Part shown: positions 1-12,218 of the stretch, in pieces
Numbering within the stretch: position 1 is the stretch's first letter
Layout of the letters: each line of letters starts with the position of its first letter
Assembly (NCBI GenBank): GCA_947846985.1
Contig: CANTUZ010000001.1
Coordinates: 184,844,455-184,908,454, forward strand
Length of the DNA stretch: 64,000 nt
Direction of reading: 5' to 3'
Source: Fratercula arctica
Taxonomy: Eukaryota; Chordata; Aves; Charadriiformes; Alcidae
Notes under the pieces: model-generated
What the model was told of the DNA's origin: nothing
What the model saw: only the letters and a program-made list of their open reading frames with translations
Databases searched by the model: none
Position numbers and translations under genes: made by a program

Positions 1-847
1 TCCAACCGTTAGCACTGTCAAGTCCACCACTAATCCATGTCCCTCAGCACCACATCTACACATCTTTTAAATACCTCCAGGGATGGTGACTCAACCACTT
101 ACCTGGGCAGCCTGTTCCAATGTTTGATAACCCTTTCAGTGAAGAAAATTTTCCTAATATCCAAGCTAAACCTGCCCTGGTGCAACTTGAGGCCATTTCC
201 TCTTGTCCTATCACTTGTTACTTGGTAGAAGAGACCGATGTCCCCCTTGCTACAGCCTCCTTTCAGGTAGTTGTAGAGAGCGATAAGGTCTCTCCTCAGC
301 CTCCTTTTCTCCAGGCTAAACAACCCCAGCTCCCTCAGCCTCTCCTCATAAGACTTGTTCTCCAGACCCCTCACCAGATTTGTTGCTCTTCTTTGGACAC
401 GCTCCAACACCTCAGTGTCTTTTTTGTAGATTGAACACAGTATTCAAGGTGTGGCCTCACCAGTGACAAGTACAGTGGACAATCACTTCCCTAGTCCTAC
501 TCACCACACTATTCCTGATACAAGCCAGGATGCTGTTGGCCACCTTGGCCACCTGGGCACACTGCTGGCTCATATTCAGCCGGCTGTTGACCAACATCCC
601 CAGGTCCTTTTCCTCCAGGCACCTTTGCAGCCATTCTTCCTCAAGCCTGTAGCACTGCATGGGGTTGTTGTGACCCAAGTCCAGAACCCAGCAATTGGCC
701 TTGTTGAACCTCATGCCTTTGGCCTTGGCCCATCGATCCAGCCTGTCCACATCCCTCTGTAGAGCCTTCCTACCCTCAAGCAGGGTAGGACACTCCTGCC
801 CAACTTGGTGTTATCTGCAAACTTACTGAGAGTGTCTCAAATTGCGT
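1..847 (-). mobile_element. CR1 LINE, 3' half of ORF2, 5'-truncated, runs off the left edge
   Basis: Read on the minus strand, this is the C-terminal part of the CR1 reverse transcriptase. A frame at 457-750 contains [13 protein letters not shown] and [12 protein letters not shown] CR1 text. A second frame at 99-410 contains [27 protein letters not shown] and [15 protein letters not shown]. The two frames differ in phase, so there is at least one frameshift near 410-457 and the copy cannot make a full protein. The element ends at about 847 in the motif equivalent to TKLGVS, a typical 5' truncation point. The 3' tail lies beyond position 1. Confidence 0.93.
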
Positions 848-3800
848 CTGCTCTTAGCTGAGATTCAGATGGTCTGGATTTTATTGAGCCCACGGAGACT
901 AAAACAGGGAACTGTGCTATACAAATGAGAGTATAATTGAAGTACCAGATATATATATTAACATTCAGCACAATTTAACCAATTCTTCCAAGACTGACAA
1001 CATACTTGCTTGCTGATGTAAAAGGGCCTTTCAAAATATTTTTTAAAGTTATCTACTCTGCAAAGACTCTAGAACAACTTACTCAGGACTGAGAAGAAGT
1101 AAAATACATGACTCTGTAGAGTTTATTTAATAAATAGTGAAGTAATAAATAGTGAAGAGAGTTTCTCCTGTCAGAATAGCATTTGCAACTGCTAAAAGAA
1201 GCTTTAACACATCACAAAGAACAATACCCCATCTGTTTTTTTGGAACCTTGTAAGAAGATCAGAAATGTGAATAGCTGTCTCAGTTAAAATCAGTTTCTT
1301 GTAGACCTGTGACTGCTAAAAGAGTCTGGCAATGTCCCTGCCTAGCTGCAACTCTAAGAAATAATTTCCCACCCACACACCTCTCACACAGAAGTTAATT
1401 GTTACACCTTCTCTATTGCTTAGCACTAACTAAAGGCATTAAAATTTCCTAGTCAGCTCTAGGCAGCATATACAAAATGTGGAACCTTAATAAATGCGTT
1501 CAAGATGTAATTTTTTTTTTTATTTATGGAAAGGGGAGAGTTCTTATTCTCTGTACAATGGAAGCCTGCAATTTTATGTGCTTCCTTCTATTAATGTTTG
1601 TTAGGAAAATATATGAAAAGATGCCTTTCATAACTTTTCCTGTAAAAGTGCATTTTATTTTTTAAAGGACACTACTATCAAAAAGATAATCAAGAAGCTT
1701 GCAAGTAAGCCATAAAATATATTAACTCTGCATTATTAAATAAATGTATAATTTTATGATACAAGTTATAATTATGAGTTTTAAAACTCTCAAATATTTC
1801 AATTGTGTTAAAAATCAGAATGATACTTTCTGTTGAGAAAAAATCTGAAATAATTGATCTAAAGGAAAAAGAGTTACACAGTCAGAATAGACTTTATAAA
1901 TGTAATGTGACACTGGTCATAATTTGGGAAATATGATGGAAACTAAGAACAATATGAAATTTCACATAACATCCATCACAAGATTTCCTGAAATTTCAAA
2001 AATAGACTAAATGGAAGAAAGGAGTGGGTTAATTTTATAATTTTTTTTTTCCAATCTTTATTTCCTGCAACAATATCTGTTGTCATAGAAGCTTGGTTTG
2101 GATTTTAACTTGCCTGATTTGAACCTGAAAAGCTTACTTCAAAAAATCTAAAACCCAAGAGGTTTCATATGGCTTTTGTTAAAAGATATGAACCCATATA
2201 TGTAGATCAGAAGACACCTGCTTTTGAACTGGTGATGCTCTTTCAGACTGAACTTTCAAATTACACATTTGCAAGACTCTTCACCCTTTGAGATTTCCTA
2301 TCCCTTGTATAGATACAATGAAATTCAACCTAGGTTTATACATCAACTGTATTTTAAAGGATATTTATATTCATGGAAAGTTAAAGTGACCTATAATACA
2401 ATCTGCAATCACCGACAAATATTTTTTAAAACAAATTTCCAGGTGTGAGTTTTTTTGAGCATTATTAGTGTGCAATGTAAATTACTACTACCGACATGCC
2501 TTGAAACATGATGAAAGTTGTGCAAATTGATAAGCAAATGAAAAACAAAATATAATAAACCAGTTGTAATACAGACTTCTCTGAAGCAGTATTTTAATAA
2601 TTCCAAAACAAGCTTTCAAGAGAAAAAATATGTCACTTTCAGGAGCCTCTATCATGGAACACTTCTCAAAAACTTCATTTTGGTTTGTAGACTATTTCAG
2701 TTAATTTTTTACTGACCAGCCCTATAAAATCATGTGATTGGAGAGAGGTTTTGGTTTTATTTTTATTGGGAAACATCCAGTGAAAGTTATAGATTACTTT
2801 ATAAAATATGAAGACTGTTTAGTGTCTTCTCCATCACAGCTACGTTAACTGAATTTAACAAAAAAAAAATCCTGAACTGCATGTTACAAGAAAATTTAAG
2901 AAAAAAGGGATGGGTTACTGCCTGTCCATAATAAAAATGAGCTGAAAATGTGTAGTCGTTGCTGGACTAAAAATTAGAAAGCAATGCACTTAGTTCTCAT
3001 CCGTCCTGTCTTCAGCTCACCGTGTTATCTGACATGTATCCCTGTGTCCCTGCTGCCACTCGACAGTGTCTCAGGTCCTCACTGAAAATTCCCACAGAGC
3101 ACGTGGCAGACTGACCTTGATTGCCCGGACATCTTACCTGCCCTTGGGTAGGGAACCTCCAAACCCGCTACCAAAGTTAAACAAAGTTAGATAATAACAA
3201 CTATCTGGGTCCTAGTATGCCCACCTTGCTCACAGTGCACGCAGATGTGTACCTGGGTCCACCTGGGGAGCAGTGAGGCATCGAATTTCTTTCCCTATTG
3301 TCCCCAAACCTCTCTGCGGTGTCATATCCCAGGTAGTTTTGGTCTAGAATAAAAATCTACGACCCTCAACAAATTGAAGCATTGAAGTATTCATGTATTC
3401 AAGAATTACACGAGTTGAATTCAAAGTGTGTCTATTCAAGACATTTTGTTTAAAAGTTCAAGCAAAGCAAGGTGGATAAGAGAGAAGTTTTGCTTGAAAT
3501 GAAAGTCTGGCAAATTATTTGTGTCTGATACACACTGCTCCAAAGAGACCCCTGAAATAATTTCAAGCAGTAGACATAAAGTACTGAATAAAAAGACTGA
3601 AATAATACCAGTAACTTCAGTTTTCAAATTTTTAAAAGAGGTATCTCTAAGCACTTTTTTATAACTAAAGTCACAGGTGCCTAATTCCATGATTTCTTCA
3701 CAATTCTAATTAAACTCATTAAATAAATTATGTTGGTGCCTTCATGCCTGACAGTTATTACAAGCAACGAATGTAGAGATCATAGCACACAACAGCTGGT

Positions 3801-4429
3801 TTTAATTTCTAGCCAACTGTCTAAACATTAATGCAAGATTCAGGTTCTTCCTCCTATTTTTATTCTTAGCTGAAACAGAATAATGAGAGAGAAAAAACTT
3901 TCTTTTTCATATTTCAAAATATTACAGCTTAAATACAGGTGTGTGCGTGAACACCTGAATATATACGTGTTTGTTTAGAGGGCTACACAGACACCTTTAG
4001 CAATCTATGTGCTGGATAATTTTTATATTTCCTTCCACTGAAGCATATTCTTGTCCTGCACTACAGTCTTGTAAAGCACTCAGCAAGTGAGTAATCAGCC
4101 AGCGTGACTGGTGATTTCTGTCCCTTACTGCAGTTTTATGATTACTTTGAGGGGGAAAAAAAAAAAAAGTGATAAGCATGAATGAAACAAATATTCAAGT
4201 ATTTTTATTCTTAAAAGGAGACATTTTCTAGGAGGTTTCTACAAAGAATTATTATTACTGAAATAATTATAATTTGAAGTAAGCATCATGCAAACTCTTT
4301 TCTTGATATTATATCCATATCTAAACATAGATAATAATATTTCGTGGTATTTAAGTTTAAGTTAACATTACAGTATATCCAAAAAGCATACTCATCATTA
4401 ATCTTTTATGAAGAGTATAAGAAATGCCT
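848..4429. other. Intronic stretch, mostly unique AT-rich DNA
   Basis: No gene or clear repeat is visible apart from short homopolymers and the 15-bp tandem duplication at 1128-1157. The stretch at about 3000-3350 is clearly richer in G+C than its surroundings and ends near an AATAAA. It could be an old LTR, but no terminal repeat or target-site duplication is convincing. Confidence 0.5.
1128..1157. repeat. Perfect 15-bp tandem duplication
   Basis: The unit TAATAAATAGTGAAG occurs twice head to tail, at 1128-1142 and 1143-1157, without mismatch. This is probably replication slippage of recent age. Confidence 0.9.
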
Positions 4430-5020
4430 TATTTCTGGGTCTGAGCGGCAGTCCATGTAGCCCTCTAGTCTGTCTCCAAACAATTGCAAAAGCAGACAGT
4501 GCTGAGGAAAGCATGTTAGCCTGGCTACTCTCCACGAGCATTGAGATTTACTGTATCAGAGATGTTTGATCATACATTGTTGTCTACTTCTTCTAGTATC
4601 CGCTTATTGATCTGTTATCCATGAATTTCTCTAACTGATTTTTGAACCTGCTAATACTGTCTGCCTCCACAGTCTTCTGGGACAACAAATTCCAGAAGTT
4701 CACTATCTGCTGTGTAAAAGAAGTACTTTCTTTTGTCTGTTACAGGCCAATCTCCCACCAGTCTCGTCAAGTGCCCCCGGCTTCTGTATTGTGGGATTTG
4801 ATGAACAATTCAGCTCATGCACTGCCTTCACAATTTTTTAAACCTTAGGTATTTCTCCCCTCAGCCTCTGCAAACTGAAGGTTTCTCATGTTTTCAGTTG
4901 CCTATGTCAGGCAACTGCTCCATCAACATTGTTTTTGTTGTTTTTCTCTGACCTCTTTCTATGTCCATCTTTAAAATCATGTCTCAAGAAGCAAGAATTC
5001 ACAGTATCCTTTAGGGGGTT
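4430..5020 (-). mobile_element. Ancient amniote-type CR1 fragment
   Basis: On the minus strand the order of motifs is that of an old CR1 3' end. There is the run corresponding to 'AAAGGAAGTACTTCTTTACACAGC' around 4690-4740, the stretch equivalent to 'GTGGAACT..TTGCC', and near 4440-4480 a match to the terminal 'GGGCTAGATGGACC..GGTCTGACCCAG' region. Divergence is high and reading frames are destroyed. The upper boundary near 5020 is approximate. The match is to the family pattern remembered from turtle and crocodile CR1, not to a computed alignment. Confidence 0.75.
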
Positions 5021-5633
5021 TATATTCCTAGCCTGTTAAGGCAGACATGTATTTGCTGAATCTTTTGTTAGTTTTGCAGCCTTGGTATTACAATCTACAT
5101 CAACAGTGGAAACCTAATAAACAGAAATGCTCAATTTAGGAATAGTCGAATATTTTTCAGAGCAGCCTATTTGCCACATGTGCTCTTCTTTATACCTTTT
5201 TTTCTGAAAGAACTCAATTACACACAGTCCATTATTGCACAATAGTAAAGAAGTGCTTCATGGAGCCTAAAAAGATTTAGAAAGCTGATCTTTGCTCTTA
5301 GGAGTAGATGTTAATAATAGTTTCTTTTTTTCTCACAACACTGGAATTTCATATTGCTTTGTTAACAGGAAAACCCTGCAAAGCAGTAAAAATTTCAAAC
5401 CAAAGATCCTCAAAGAAATAATCTGAATCACCTACAAAAGGAAAGGGCATTGTCCTCATTAATACTTCCACGGCATTTGGTAACCTCACAGCACTGAGTC
5501 AACTGATGTCCCATTTAACTGTTGTATTTCTCCCATTCTCCTTCTCCCCAGGTATGTGTTTCCATTTTATGTTACTAAACCAAGAAAATGTTCATTCAAT
5601 ATTAATTCTGCGAAAAAGCCTTCAGAATTGTTA

Positions 5634-6007
5634 TGAAGATGATCAGAGGGCTGAAGCACCTCTCCTATGAAGACAGGCTCAGAGAGTTGGGGTTGTTCAG
5701 CCTGAAGAAGAGAAGGCTCCCGGGAGACCTTATAGCAGCTTTCCAGTATCTGAAAGGGGGCCTACAAGAAAGCTGGGGAGGGACTTTTTACACAGGCATG
5801 TAGTAATAGGACGAGGGGTAATGGCTTCATGCTGGAAGAAGGTAGATCAAGATTGGATATCAGGAAGAAATTTTTCACTCTGAAGGTGGTGAGGCACTGG
5901 AACAGGTTGCCCAGCGAAGCTGTGGATGCCCCATCCCTGGAAGCGTTCAAGGCCAGGCTGGATGGGGCTTTGAGCAACCTGGTCTAGTGGGAGGTGTCCC
6001 TGCCCAT
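5634..6007 (+). mobile_element. CR1 LINE fragment, truncated at both ends
   Basis: Plus-strand CR1 text is very clear: 'GAAGACAGGCTCAGAGAG', 'TTCAGCCTGAAGAAGAGAAGG', 'GGAACAGGTTGCCCAG' and 'GGCTTTGAGCAACCTGGTCTAG'. It covers the end of ORF2 and the start of the 3' UTR. It stops at 'GTCCCTGCCCAT', before the expected 'AGATGATCTTTAAGG' stretch and the ATTCTATGA octamers. The 3' tail has therefore been lost. 5' truncation is normal for LINEs, but loss of the tail needs a later deletion or rearrangement. Confidence 0.92.
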
Positions 6008-7614
6008 TTCTTTTCTGAGCCGCAAAGTGCTACACAGGTTACTTCACATAATTTTGCAATATAAGAGTAGGAAAAAGTAGATATATTTTTGTATAACAAC
6101 GGAGAATCCCAGCATGCTGGTATTTCTGGAAAGAAAAGTGCTATCAGCATGATCAGATGGTTCTAAAGAAGTGAGAGGACAGTGACAGGAAGCCACAGAA
6201 AAGACTTCTAATCATAATAGCCTGCGACAGACACAAAACTCCAAATTCTTATTTACAAACCACAGAAAAGAAGGAAAGAAAACCAATCAAAATCAAAACT
6301 GTTTCTACTTATGACAGACAGGAAAAATGTATAATTTAGGATCAAAATACAACAAAGTATGTGTTCCTAAATATATTTTGAAATGATGGATATCAGACTC
6401 TGTCTGCTTTAGCAAAGTATAAACAGTCAGTCATGACCAAAAGCTGAATCTGATGTACATGAAAGAAGAAAAAAGGATCAACATGGAATGTATCACTCCT
6501 TGAACATTATTTTGAACATTGATATTACCTTTAGTTAATATTCATTTTAAAATAGAAACTTTATAGGCATCATGAAAACCAAAAGGATCAAGAATAAGAC
6601 TTCCAGTCTAATAATTTGGAGAATTAATCTATTTAGAGATCGAAAATTTCAGTTTTAGATTATTAACATCAGATTCCATGGGTTGGTGACTCAAGCCAGT
6701 GGAAAACATTTTCATGTCCCCACAGAAAGTCTACTATTTCAATTGCCTTCTCATTTGCATAAGGATGAAACAGATGTCTTTCACCATTCTGAGAGAAGAG
6801 AACGTTAGCCATGAATAACACCCACAATTAAAATTTCAACAAAACCAATATATATTTTTTAACAGCAAATCATGTAGAAACTCTGCATTTTCTGATTTAA
6901 AAAAAAAAAAAAAATACGAAAATAGCCTGAATACCCCCAGGGATTTCAAAGGGGAAAACAAAATGGAGACTCATTCAGTCTGAATAGTCTATACTTCAAA
7001 TCGATCTTCTGTTGCATAAAAAAATTGCCTGGGACAAGAAAAAATATTTCCCCCTAATAGGTTTCCAGGATCATTCAGCAGGACACTTTGAACCACTTAT
7101 TTTGGACTAGCACTGTGCCAGTCAACCATGATCAAGTAGAAAAATATGACATTACCAAAAGGACTCAGATGACCTGAACCAGTTCTTGCGTTCAGAGAAA
7201 ATGTCCATCAACCACAGACACTTACCAGGTAAAGGTGATGATAGACAAGAATAAACATATTAGCTATAAAGGAAGATGGCTAAAACTAGGACAGATAAAG
7301 CAGTGAGTTCAGTAAGACACAGCTGGCCATTATGCTATGGTATGTATTTCCCCCGGCACTTTTCTTGGAAAGCATTTAAAAAGGCCTTGATGTAAAATGG
7401 GAAAATCACTTGGAACTTCGGGTTACTCATGCATTTTGTTCCGCATGGGGCAAGGACGATAAAGCTTGTTCACTTTACAGAGTAAAGTGATCCTAACTAA
7501 AATGAGGGTCCTCGTATGCTTGTTATTTTGTTCAGGAAACAATCTTATTAACTATAATTCTGCATAGAAGACTTCACTATCCCTATAGAGAAACTGGCAA
7601 AAGGTAGGGAAGAA
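6008..7614. other. Intronic stretch without recognised feature
   Basis: AT-rich DNA with a 16-base A run at 6899-6914. No gene or interspersed repeat was recognised. Confidence 0.5.
6899..6914 (+). repeat. A(16) homopolymer
   Basis: An uninterrupted run of A. The sequence before it is not a recognised retroelement, so it is not clearly a retrotransposon tail. Confidence 0.85.
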
Positions 7615-7725
7615 TGAGCACTATTATCCACGTTTAATAGACTGATCTGACACAAAGAATCAGTGGTTTGTGCAAGGTTGTTCAACAAAACTCAGATTTC
7701 CTAAGTGCCAGACAAGACTATATCT
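7615..7725 (-). mobile_element. MIR-like ancient SINE fragment
   Basis: The plus-strand order CACTATTATCC..TTTAATAGACTGAT..ACAAAGAATCAGTGG..GTGCAAGGTTG..CAACAAAAC follows the reverse complement of MIR. There the corresponding run is 'ACTATTATCCCCATTTTACAGATGAGGAAACTGAGG..TTGCCCAAGGTCACACAG'. Mismatches are many, as expected of a repeat older than the bird-mammal split. Limits are approximate. Confidence 0.45.
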
Positions 7726-9270
7726 TCCTTATTTGACCAGTTTTATTTATATAGTTTCGAACTGTAATTTTTCTCTTGTTTTTCCATCAGTAGCTGTAAC
7801 TATAATACATTAAGAGAAAGCAATTTGTATACACTGTTCTAATAACTTAGCTGTACAATACCCAGTCCCGTCTGTTTGTTTGTTCTTTAACACTGGAAAA
7901 AATCAGTTTTGTCAGAACCAGGGGCAATGGGCCCAAACAGAAAAACAGAAATACTAATATTATTGTTAATATTAATGTGTTTCCACAGACTTCTTTCTTC
8001 AAGGCCTTAGATGAGTTGGATTTGCAGGGTTTTCTCCCATAGGAACAAAGGTACATCACAACAGAAGAGGAGGTAGGAGATCAATAATGTGGTTTTGGTG
8101 CCACACACACCAAGTATCAGCAGCAAGAGCTTCTGTCTTGGATGTTGGCCCTTGCTCTCCTCTTCATTGCCCAGACAGAGATGCATTATGGCCACTGGGA
8201 ATTTATCTGTGTGAAGGACAAAGTACTGACATATACCAGAGGAGCAATGAAGGGTCTGCATATGTTGCTGGAGGGTAGGGCTGGGATGGGAAGACTCCTA
8301 TCCCAGTTGCCGTTTAAAAAGCAGATACCTTTACACCCCAACAGTGCAAGGGAAGCCAACCTTCCCTGCCTTTCCTTCAGATGAGCTGCTCCAGCACAAC
8401 TCTGCATCAGTCATAATCTGTCACTTCCCCTGAGCATTAAGACTGTAATTAATTCCTCATGCCTAGCTATGCAAGGAAGTGGCACTGTATAATTCCCCAG
8501 CGAGTCGTTCTCCCTGTCACAGCAGAGAATCTTTACAAAAGAAAGAGAAATAATCTGACAGACACGTGACAGCTCAAAGAGACCTGTAAACATTTGCTTC
8601 AAAGCAGAAAAATGCACATGTGAATTTCTTTAGAGGACAGCTTTAGAGCTCTATTATATTGCACAGGCCTTTGAGAGAGAGCAAATAGGGAAGTGTTGCA
8701 TAGGAAAGTGTAACTGAGTTGCTGCCAGGTAATTACCAGCACTTCTTCCTACTTAATGGATAAGTTAATATCTATTTTTAGGACAGGGACGATCATACTT
8801 TGTTACCTCCTGCTGGGAAAATTCCTAAGACATAAAAGGACATTATGTGCCTTTCTCCTGCAGTGCATATCCAGTTCATTCTTCAGCTTCTCACCTGGTG
8901 AATTGCGACAAGCGCCTCACCATGGAAAGTCAGTGGAAAGCAATAAGCAGCAATACAGCTGCTATGTCTGAAATAATCCTCCTATCTAAAAAGCTACGTG
9001 CTATATCACTGTGGAAATGTTACAGCGCTTGCTGTACTGAGAAAAAGCAAAGTATTAGCAACATCACAAGTATCTAACAGGAGTTACTAAGGAGAAAGAA
9101 GGAAGTAGGATTTCTTCTGCTAGTGCAAAGGGACCTCCCAGTTATACCAACAGCAGCTTAAAAACAGCTATTGGGAAAGCTGGAAATAAAACAGATTAAA
9201 TTCACAGCAGTCAAACCAGTCATTTCTGTTTCAGACTTTTGTTGCCTTTCAGGTATGCTTTAGTGCTTGC

Positions 9271-9303
9271 TTTCTTTTTTTTTTCTTTTTTTTCTTATTT
9301 TCC
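9271..9303 (+). repeat. Polypyrimidine (T-rich) tract
   Basis: TTTC followed by long T runs broken by single C residues. It is low-complexity DNA with no attached acceptor or exon that I can support. Confidence 0.8.
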
Positions 9304-10060
9304 TCCAGGACTTTATATTTCCTTTCATACACTTCTCCCCTTCCTTTATACCTCCTTAAGGGAAAGGCTAATAAATGTTAGGCCTGTTCCACGACAGTTT
9401 TTAGGTTTCTCGGCAACCCTAAGAAATACTTTTAGAGACAGCATGCACCTAATAAGGGTTGAGTGGAGTCGTTCCAACGAATTCTTAGCGCCCATACAGA
9501 TGGAACACACCACAAAACCTTGAGCACTGTTTCGCTGTGATACAGCCCTTCTGTAGAGCCATACTCTTCAGCTTCATGGCATCTCTCCTCTCTTCATAGG
9601 ATGTCATTTATGCACAAGAGACAGCAAAAGATTCCTCCATACCTCAGAGTTGTAGCCATTCCATACCTTGGGTTGCAGAGATTTGCTTTGTGAAAAGCTG
9701 CCGTGCATACCTGCTTCTCTAGAATGACAACCTTGCAAATAATAAATAGTGGCTCTGCAAGAACATTAGTAGAGGCACCAATGGCTAAAAGGCAGGTGTT
9801 AAGCCATAAAATCGCCAAAAGCATTGGATTTTTCAGTCTGAAGTTATCAGGAAAATGAAATATTTTTTTCTGGCAGGAAGGTACCACTTCAGACTTGCTT
9901 GATATTTCTGTGGTCAGAGACTATTAGGAAACAATACATCGATGTGTATGACACGCATACCATAAACAGACTTAAAGTGCAAAGAAATGGATGGCAGCTT
10001 TTGAACACAGTGAAAAAAATCATGTAAACACTATTAAAAGTCTGGAATGGGTAATTCACA

Positions 10061-10107
10061 GCATAAGCTATTTCCTGGGTGCATAAGTTATTTCCTGGGT
10101 GCATAAC
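10061..10107. repeat. 20-bp tandem duplication with partial third copy
   Basis: GCATAAGCTATTTCCTGGGT at 10061-10080 is followed by the same unit with one change (C to T) at 10081-10100, and then GCATAAC starts a third copy. This is recent slippage or unequal exchange. Confidence 0.9.
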
Positions 10108-11944
10108 ATTGGCATTAGCATTATTACCACTACTATATCACATAAAAAAAAAGAAAGTACAAAAGATAAAGAAGACAGACAACAGCAAAGAAAACCAAAT
10201 ACTTCAGAGTGAACTTCTAGCTCCAGATTAATTCTAAGACACATGATATTTTATAGACTGGTCAGTAATAGGAATGGACAAATACATAATGTTCTGAGGT
10301 ACAGAACATTCAGTTGATACTTAGATGATACACAAGGTACGATTATAATTCTTAGCTTTCTGTAGATTTCCATGAGATCAAGTTTTCTTAATATAATGAA
10401 CCACTTCAGTCTCATATTTCAATTTAAAGCATTTATGGCAGTTATGAAACTCACTACTCAGTCTGTGAGGCTGACTGCTGTAGGTTTTGGAGATGGATCA
10501 CATAAAAGTCTTCAGTCCCTATTTAGGAAATAGAACATATGGAATGAGGACTATACATTGCTTTAGCTTTGAAAAAAAAAAATATGTGGAATTAAAAGAA
10601 CAGGAAAATAATTTGCTCCATAACAATCAGGAAGTATTTGGGAACTATTTACCTCCATTCCTTACAAGGCAGCAAGCAAACAAGCAAACGATGCTCTGCT
10701 GTGTACTTCTACTACAGGTAGGAGTCCCAAGAGGTGCACTCCTATGAACCATGGTGTTATTACAGCTATTCCTTTATGAACAAATTTTGAGTTCAAGAAT
10801 ACCGAATTCAGTGAGAAGTTTTACTCTTATCAAACGTCTAGCAATTGACAGTGTTTCCTGTAAATTTTTGGAAGTCCAGAAAAGGGTTCTTTAGGACTTG
10901 TTTGGACCTACTAACCTGCTAGAAGCAGAAGTGGCAGAGCTAAAGAAGAATTTCTCATTAGTCCTTGTGTGTTTTCTGAGCAGATAATACTTCACTAAAA
11001 AAAATCAGACAAATATTTGACTAGTCTGTTTATTAATAGTTAATAAATCTTCAGTGATTTATGAAAATCAAGAAAAGTCTGATTTTCATATTTCATCAGC
11101 TCTCATTTCAGCTCTACATTTTTATGCCTGTTTGATGCATATTATTAATTAAAGGATTGTAAGAGAAAAATGACATAAAAAGGTAAAAAGATAAACTGAA
11201 GAAACACCAAGATTATAAACAGGACACTCGCTCAACTATTTATTTTCAGTATTGTCAGTACATGCTCAGCAATGTACAAATTATGAAGACAATATCTTTA
11301 CCACTAAGGGCTTAAATCTTGTACAATAACATAACTTCCTTGCAAAGCTGGATGGCTCAGAACAGAGAGTCTTCTCATTTCTGAATCACTGCTTCATATT
11401 CCTCCTGACTTTATAGATTTAAATTTGGTCTACTATCTGGTCAGAAAATATTTTTGGATATTTTGTTCTCCTCAAAAAAGTTACTACCATGAGATGCATT
11501 CTTATCAAATTCTTATCAGCTACCAAAACCTGAATAAGCATAAAGTCTAAAACATTCTTCAGATTATTGTCTCATCTTCAGGGTAGTAAGGGTATATGGG
11601 ATATAAAATGTAAACAAGTGAGTGATTACTCAACCTTAAGAAAAATGTTTAAAACTACTCAAGACTTTAAATACACCAAAATAAAGAAATTCGAAGTTAT
11701 AGATCACATAGCTCCTTCTCATACATTATATGCTGAATACTTTTTTATTGCACTACATGCTTTTAAAGAACTGATACCTTATTAGAAATGTGCAATGTGG
11801 CACAGTTATTGTTGCTATGGGAACTATAATATTAAACTGTCTGACTTATGTACATACATTCTCAGATATAATGCTGCTTTCATGTAATATTTCGTAATAA
11901 ATTTTCTCTTTCCCAACACTCTTCTATGGACTATTTCCTCACAA

Positions 11945-12110
11945 GAGGTAGATTGCTCTCCCTGGGTGAACTTTTGCCCTTTTTTAAGCCAATGGGAGTT
12001 CTACTGTCAGCTTCAGTGGGGGCCATCATTTCACCCCAAACCTCTGCACCAAACACAGTTGCTTAGGGATATGCCCTGAAGATCTGATTCTGGTTTCACT
12101 TACGCTGAAC
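11945..12110. repeat. Degraded amniote-wide interspersed repeat
   Basis: CCAATGGGAGTT, then CAGCTTCAGTGGGGGCC, then ATTTCACCCC, then GATCTGATTCTGGTTTCACTTAC. These follow a motif order common in sauropsid genomes, built around 'CCCATTGACTTCAATGGG' and 'GATTCT..TCTCACTTACAC'. I cannot assign a repeat-library name. The copy is old and its limits are uncertain. Confidence 0.4.
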
Positions 12111-12218
12111 AGAAAACAACAGAAAGAAAGAAACAGAAAAAGCATGAATGCAAGAAAGCAAGACAAAGCAAGAAAACAAGAGAAAGCCACAAGCAAGAAA
12201 GCAAGAAACCAAGCAAGT
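12108..12218 (+). repeat. Imperfect (GAAA / GCAAGAAA)n purine repeat
   Basis: About 110 bases made almost only of A, G and scattered C. GAAA units give way to AAGCAAGAAA-type units such as GCAAGAAAGCAAG. It forms a strong polypurine strand asymmetry. Confidence 0.85.

Larger units (their letters stand above)
7726..11944. other. Intronic stretch, no gene recognised
   Basis: It contains a few short open frames. One at 8142-8384 starts with a hydrophobic run, but frames are open on both strands in that patch and there is no recognised homology. It also holds a pyrimidine tract at 9271-9303 and a 20-bp tandem duplication at 10061-10107. Otherwise it is unique AT-rich sequence. Confidence 0.5.

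Noticed and set aside
5762..5977. Minus-strand frame across the CR1 copy at 5634-6007
   Set aside because: Antisense translation of CR1, not a gene.
8142..8384. 80-codon plus-strand frame starting with a signal-peptide-like run (MLALALLFIAQ)
   Set aside because: Overlapping frames are open on both strands in the same patch. There is no recognised homology and no flanking gene structure.
9360..9520. Slightly GC-richer patch considered as an old retroelement
   Set aside because: No motif order matching CR1, MIR or an LTR could be found.
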